NCBI GenBank assembly: GCA_019787685.1
Contig: JAHNUO010000043.1
Coordinates: 79,103 to 143,102 of the forward strand
Origin: Chiua virens
Lineage: Eukaryota > Basidiomycota > Agaricomycetes > Boletales > Boletaceae
Direction of reading: 5' to 3'
DNA length: 64,000 bases
In this document: positions 62,620 to 64,000 of the stretch, in pieces
Numbering within the stretch: position 1 is the first letter of the stretch
Layout: each line of letters opens with the position of its first letter
Notes under the pieces: generated by a model
Database searches by the model: none
The model's input: only the letters and a program-made list of their open reading frames with translations
Told to the model about the DNA's origin: nothing
Made by a program: the position numbers and the translations under genes

Positions 62620-63253
62620 GTCTGAATGCTGGGATCAAATCTCGAGTATTATCGTGAGGACCCTCCATGTCATTGGGTGGATCGTCATTGGGTGGATCGT
62701 CATTGGGTAGATCATCATGTGCCTCCAAGTCATTTGAAGAAAAGGTTGTGCGGCTGTCGTGATCTGTTCAGTTGTCCTGCGTGTGTGCGTCATTCAGAGA
62801 ATTGGGGGATACAGAAGGTGATTGTGCCCAGACCAATGACTCTGTTTCCCAGTGAACTTGGGACTCCGAGTTGAACAGTGGCTCATCCCAGTCTTCAAGT
62901 TGAGGCATATCCCAGTCATTGTTCCGAGTCGGAGGATTGTCACCAAGTCGGTCGTTAAACCCATGTAAGGAGTGGTCGTCCAAAGGACGATCGCCAGCGG
63001 ATTCAGAGGCATCATTTACCAACCCAGTGACAGTAGTAACAGCCTGAGGCTCGGTGGACGCAGCATTCAAGCACATAGTAATGGAAGCCTGTGGATTGCT
63101 CTCCTGGAAATCCCTATCGAGAGATGACGTCGACCTTTTGGCTTTTTGTGTATCCTTGAGCTCGTGTCTTCACCGTGTTCGTGTTGTGACAAAGGTATGG
63201 CCAATGGCAGTCAGCCTACATTCCGAGCAGTTGCACAACACGAGCTGCTCGTC
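62620..63253 (-). pseudogene. N-terminal remnant of a tnp2-type CACTA transposase
   Basis: On minus, from an acceptor at about 63254, DEQLVLCNCSECRLTAIGHT gives the CxCxxC zinc motif that opens fungal tnp2 transposases. FVTTRTR-stop-RHELKD follows, where a tryptophan codon appears to have become TGA. An acidic low-complexity stretch (DWDMPQLEDWDEPLF, then repeated DDPPN units near 62671-62715) comes next. The catalytic DDE region that should follow is absent; the reading runs instead into the tail of the coiled-coil gene. So the transposase is both interrupted and truncated. Confidence 0.65.
62671..62715. repeat. Three tandem 15-bp units
   Basis: CATTGGGTGGATCGT twice, then CATTGGGTAGATCAT. 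Multiples of three keep the minus-strand transposase frame open and encode a repeated acidic DDPPN-type pentapeptide. Confidence 0.8.
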
Positions 63254-63602
63254 CTAGAAAGGCCAGTGGGAGAGAGAGGCTTAAGATTCAGAACATCATA
63301 CCTTCAATACCATCGGAAGTTGGTCGTATCGATGGTATTAATGATTGATGGGTCGTCCGACAGGGGTATTAGAGTCAATATCGATAAATTAAAGACGCGA
63401 CGCGCTAGTTATGCGAGTAATATAAAATAGATTTTATACGACTTAGCATTTTTAAGGACTTTAATTTGACCCCTACGGTATGATAGGCTATAATGTGTGT
63501 ATAATGCACAAGTAATCTAGTGATCCTGATGAGATCCTACGGGATGATGAATCCGAGTGAAATCTGTGTCGAACCTCGCACGGATGACGAGATCCGCACC
63601 AA

Positions 63603-63638
63603 ATCCGTCCAACACATAATCTATGTTTTTTTGCAGTG
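63603..63638 (-). repeat. Right terminal inverted repeat
   Basis: The reverse complement reads CACTGCAAAAAAACATAG and ends GACGGAT, matching the left end at 31 of 36 positions. Confidence 0.85.
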
Positions 63639-63748
63639 AAAGCTGTGTTCTACGTCAAGGCCACCCGGACGTACGTCATTCATAAATATAAGATCTTTAT
63701 CGCAGACGAGTGGCACCCCTACCAACCAAAGACATTATCGTTTTCACA

Positions 63749-64000
63749 ATGGCTCCTGTGACGAATAAATGTGTCATCTTCAAGGAATTCCTTCAAGGAA
63801 TCGATGATGCCACTCGCGCTCCAATACTCGGCACTTATCTTCCGGGCCAAACGACAGCGTTCATTGACAACCAGACCATCGACGTGGATAACGTCCCTTT
63901 GGACGGGGGCATCTTGCTCAAGACGCTCGTACTCTCCATGGAGCTCTACGTCCTTGCCAAAATGAGGTCAGGTCTTGTCGCGGCTGCGGATACCTACAAT
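63749..64000 (+). CDS. Medium-chain NADP-dependent reductase (PTGR/leukotriene dehydrogenase type), 5' part
   Basis: The ATG at 63749 opens MAPVTNKCVIFKEF. TYLPGQTTAFIDNQTIDVDN, then VPLDGGILLKTLVLSMELYV and LAKMR follow. This is the N-terminal GroES-like start of zinc-independent medium-chain reductases (double-bond reductases), where L-x-G-G-x-L-x-K-x-L-x-L-S-x-x-x-Y is usual. In the usual motif the last part is DPYMRGRMR; here it is MELYVLAKMR, so the active-site-proximal residues differ. The gene runs off the window, probably through an intron starting at GTCAGG near 63966. Confidence 0.7.
   Translation, partial: MAPVTNKCVIFKEFLQGIDDATRAPILGTYLPGQTTAFIDNQTIDVDNVPLDGGILLKTLVLSMELYVLAKMRSGLVAAADTYN

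Larger units (their letters stand above)
61089..63638. mobile_element. CACTA-type DNA transposon, internally deleted (2550 bp)
   Basis: Both ends read inward as CACTGCAAAAAAAC. The inverted termini match over 36 bp with five mismatches, ending in GACGGAT. The element is flanked on both sides by AAA (61086-61088 and 63639-63641), fitting the 3-bp target duplication of the CACTA (EnSpm) superfamily, as does the CACT start. Subterminal zones (about 61089-61270 and 63520-63638) are crowded with short CGGAT/ATCCG motifs in both orientations, typical transposase-binding repeats. Inside are a coiled-coil passenger gene (+) and, on minus, the beginning of a tnp2-type transposase that has lost its catalytic part. 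The element is probably non-autonomous. Confidence 0.85.

Overview
The window is nuclear DNA of a filamentous basidiomycete, most likely an agaricomycete. Genes carry several short introns (about 50-60 nt, GT-AG with a few GC-AG). The gene content also fits this group: a Goodbye/NACHT/WD40 NLR, a DUF7918 gene, a CACTA transposon with a tnp2-type transposase remnant, an F-box gene and a fungal inositolphosphoceramide synthase. No bacterial operons, CRISPR arrays, rRNA or convincing tRNA genes were seen. The genus cannot be fixed from the sequence alone. All gene models below were spliced by hand from reading frames, splice signals and family resemblance, so exon edges and some 5' ends are provisional.

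Layout. 1-3.6 kb: no convincing gene. 3.6-5.8 kb: PHO84-type phosphate transporter (+). 5.8-14.8 kb: gene-poor accessory region with a duplicated module of two small secreted cysteine-containing peptide types (A then B in each copy, all on minus), a DUF7918 gene between A1 and B1, and a dispersed repeat. 14.8-19.8 kb: a rhodanese-domain protein (-) divergent from a neutral ceramidase (+). 20.2-22.0 kb: DMT/EamA transporter (-). 23.1-28.3 kb: large NLR (-) with C2-like, Goodbye, NACHT and 14 WD40 repeats; the WD40 half lies in a strikingly CpG-depleted block. 29-37 kb: questin-oxidase-like gene, ORC6, PhyH dioxygenase, AUR1 (-) and a METTL7-like methyltransferase. 37.2-45.8 kb: three tandem copies of an O-acetylhomoserine sulfhydrylase (MET17) gene, with an unknown gene between copies 1 and 2. 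46.5-50.3 kb: compact housekeeping block (histone H4, MRM2, a TFIIIC triple-barrel subunit, CDC12 septin). 50.7-52.9 kb: GH3-type acyl-acid amido synthetase. 53-57.6 kb: graveyard with an inverted repeat copy, a NACHT fragment, a GH3 pseudogene and an unresolved gene. 57.7-60.4 kb: small membrane protein (-) and F-box protein (+). 61.1-63.6 kb: a complete 2.55-kb CACTA-type element with inverted termini and a 3-bp target duplication, about 110 bp upstream of the start of a medium-chain reductase gene that runs off the window.

How genes relate. Two enzymes of sphingolipid turnover (neutral ceramidase and AUR1) lie about 15 kb apart. The MET17 triplication suggests selection on, or drift in, sulfur-amino-acid dosage. 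The strongest unusual signals are the CpG desert confined to the WD40 half of one gene, the CACTA element with a decayed transposase head and a coiled-coil passenger gene, the paired duplication of small secreted peptides, and GC-AG introns, two of them in the middle MET17 copy.
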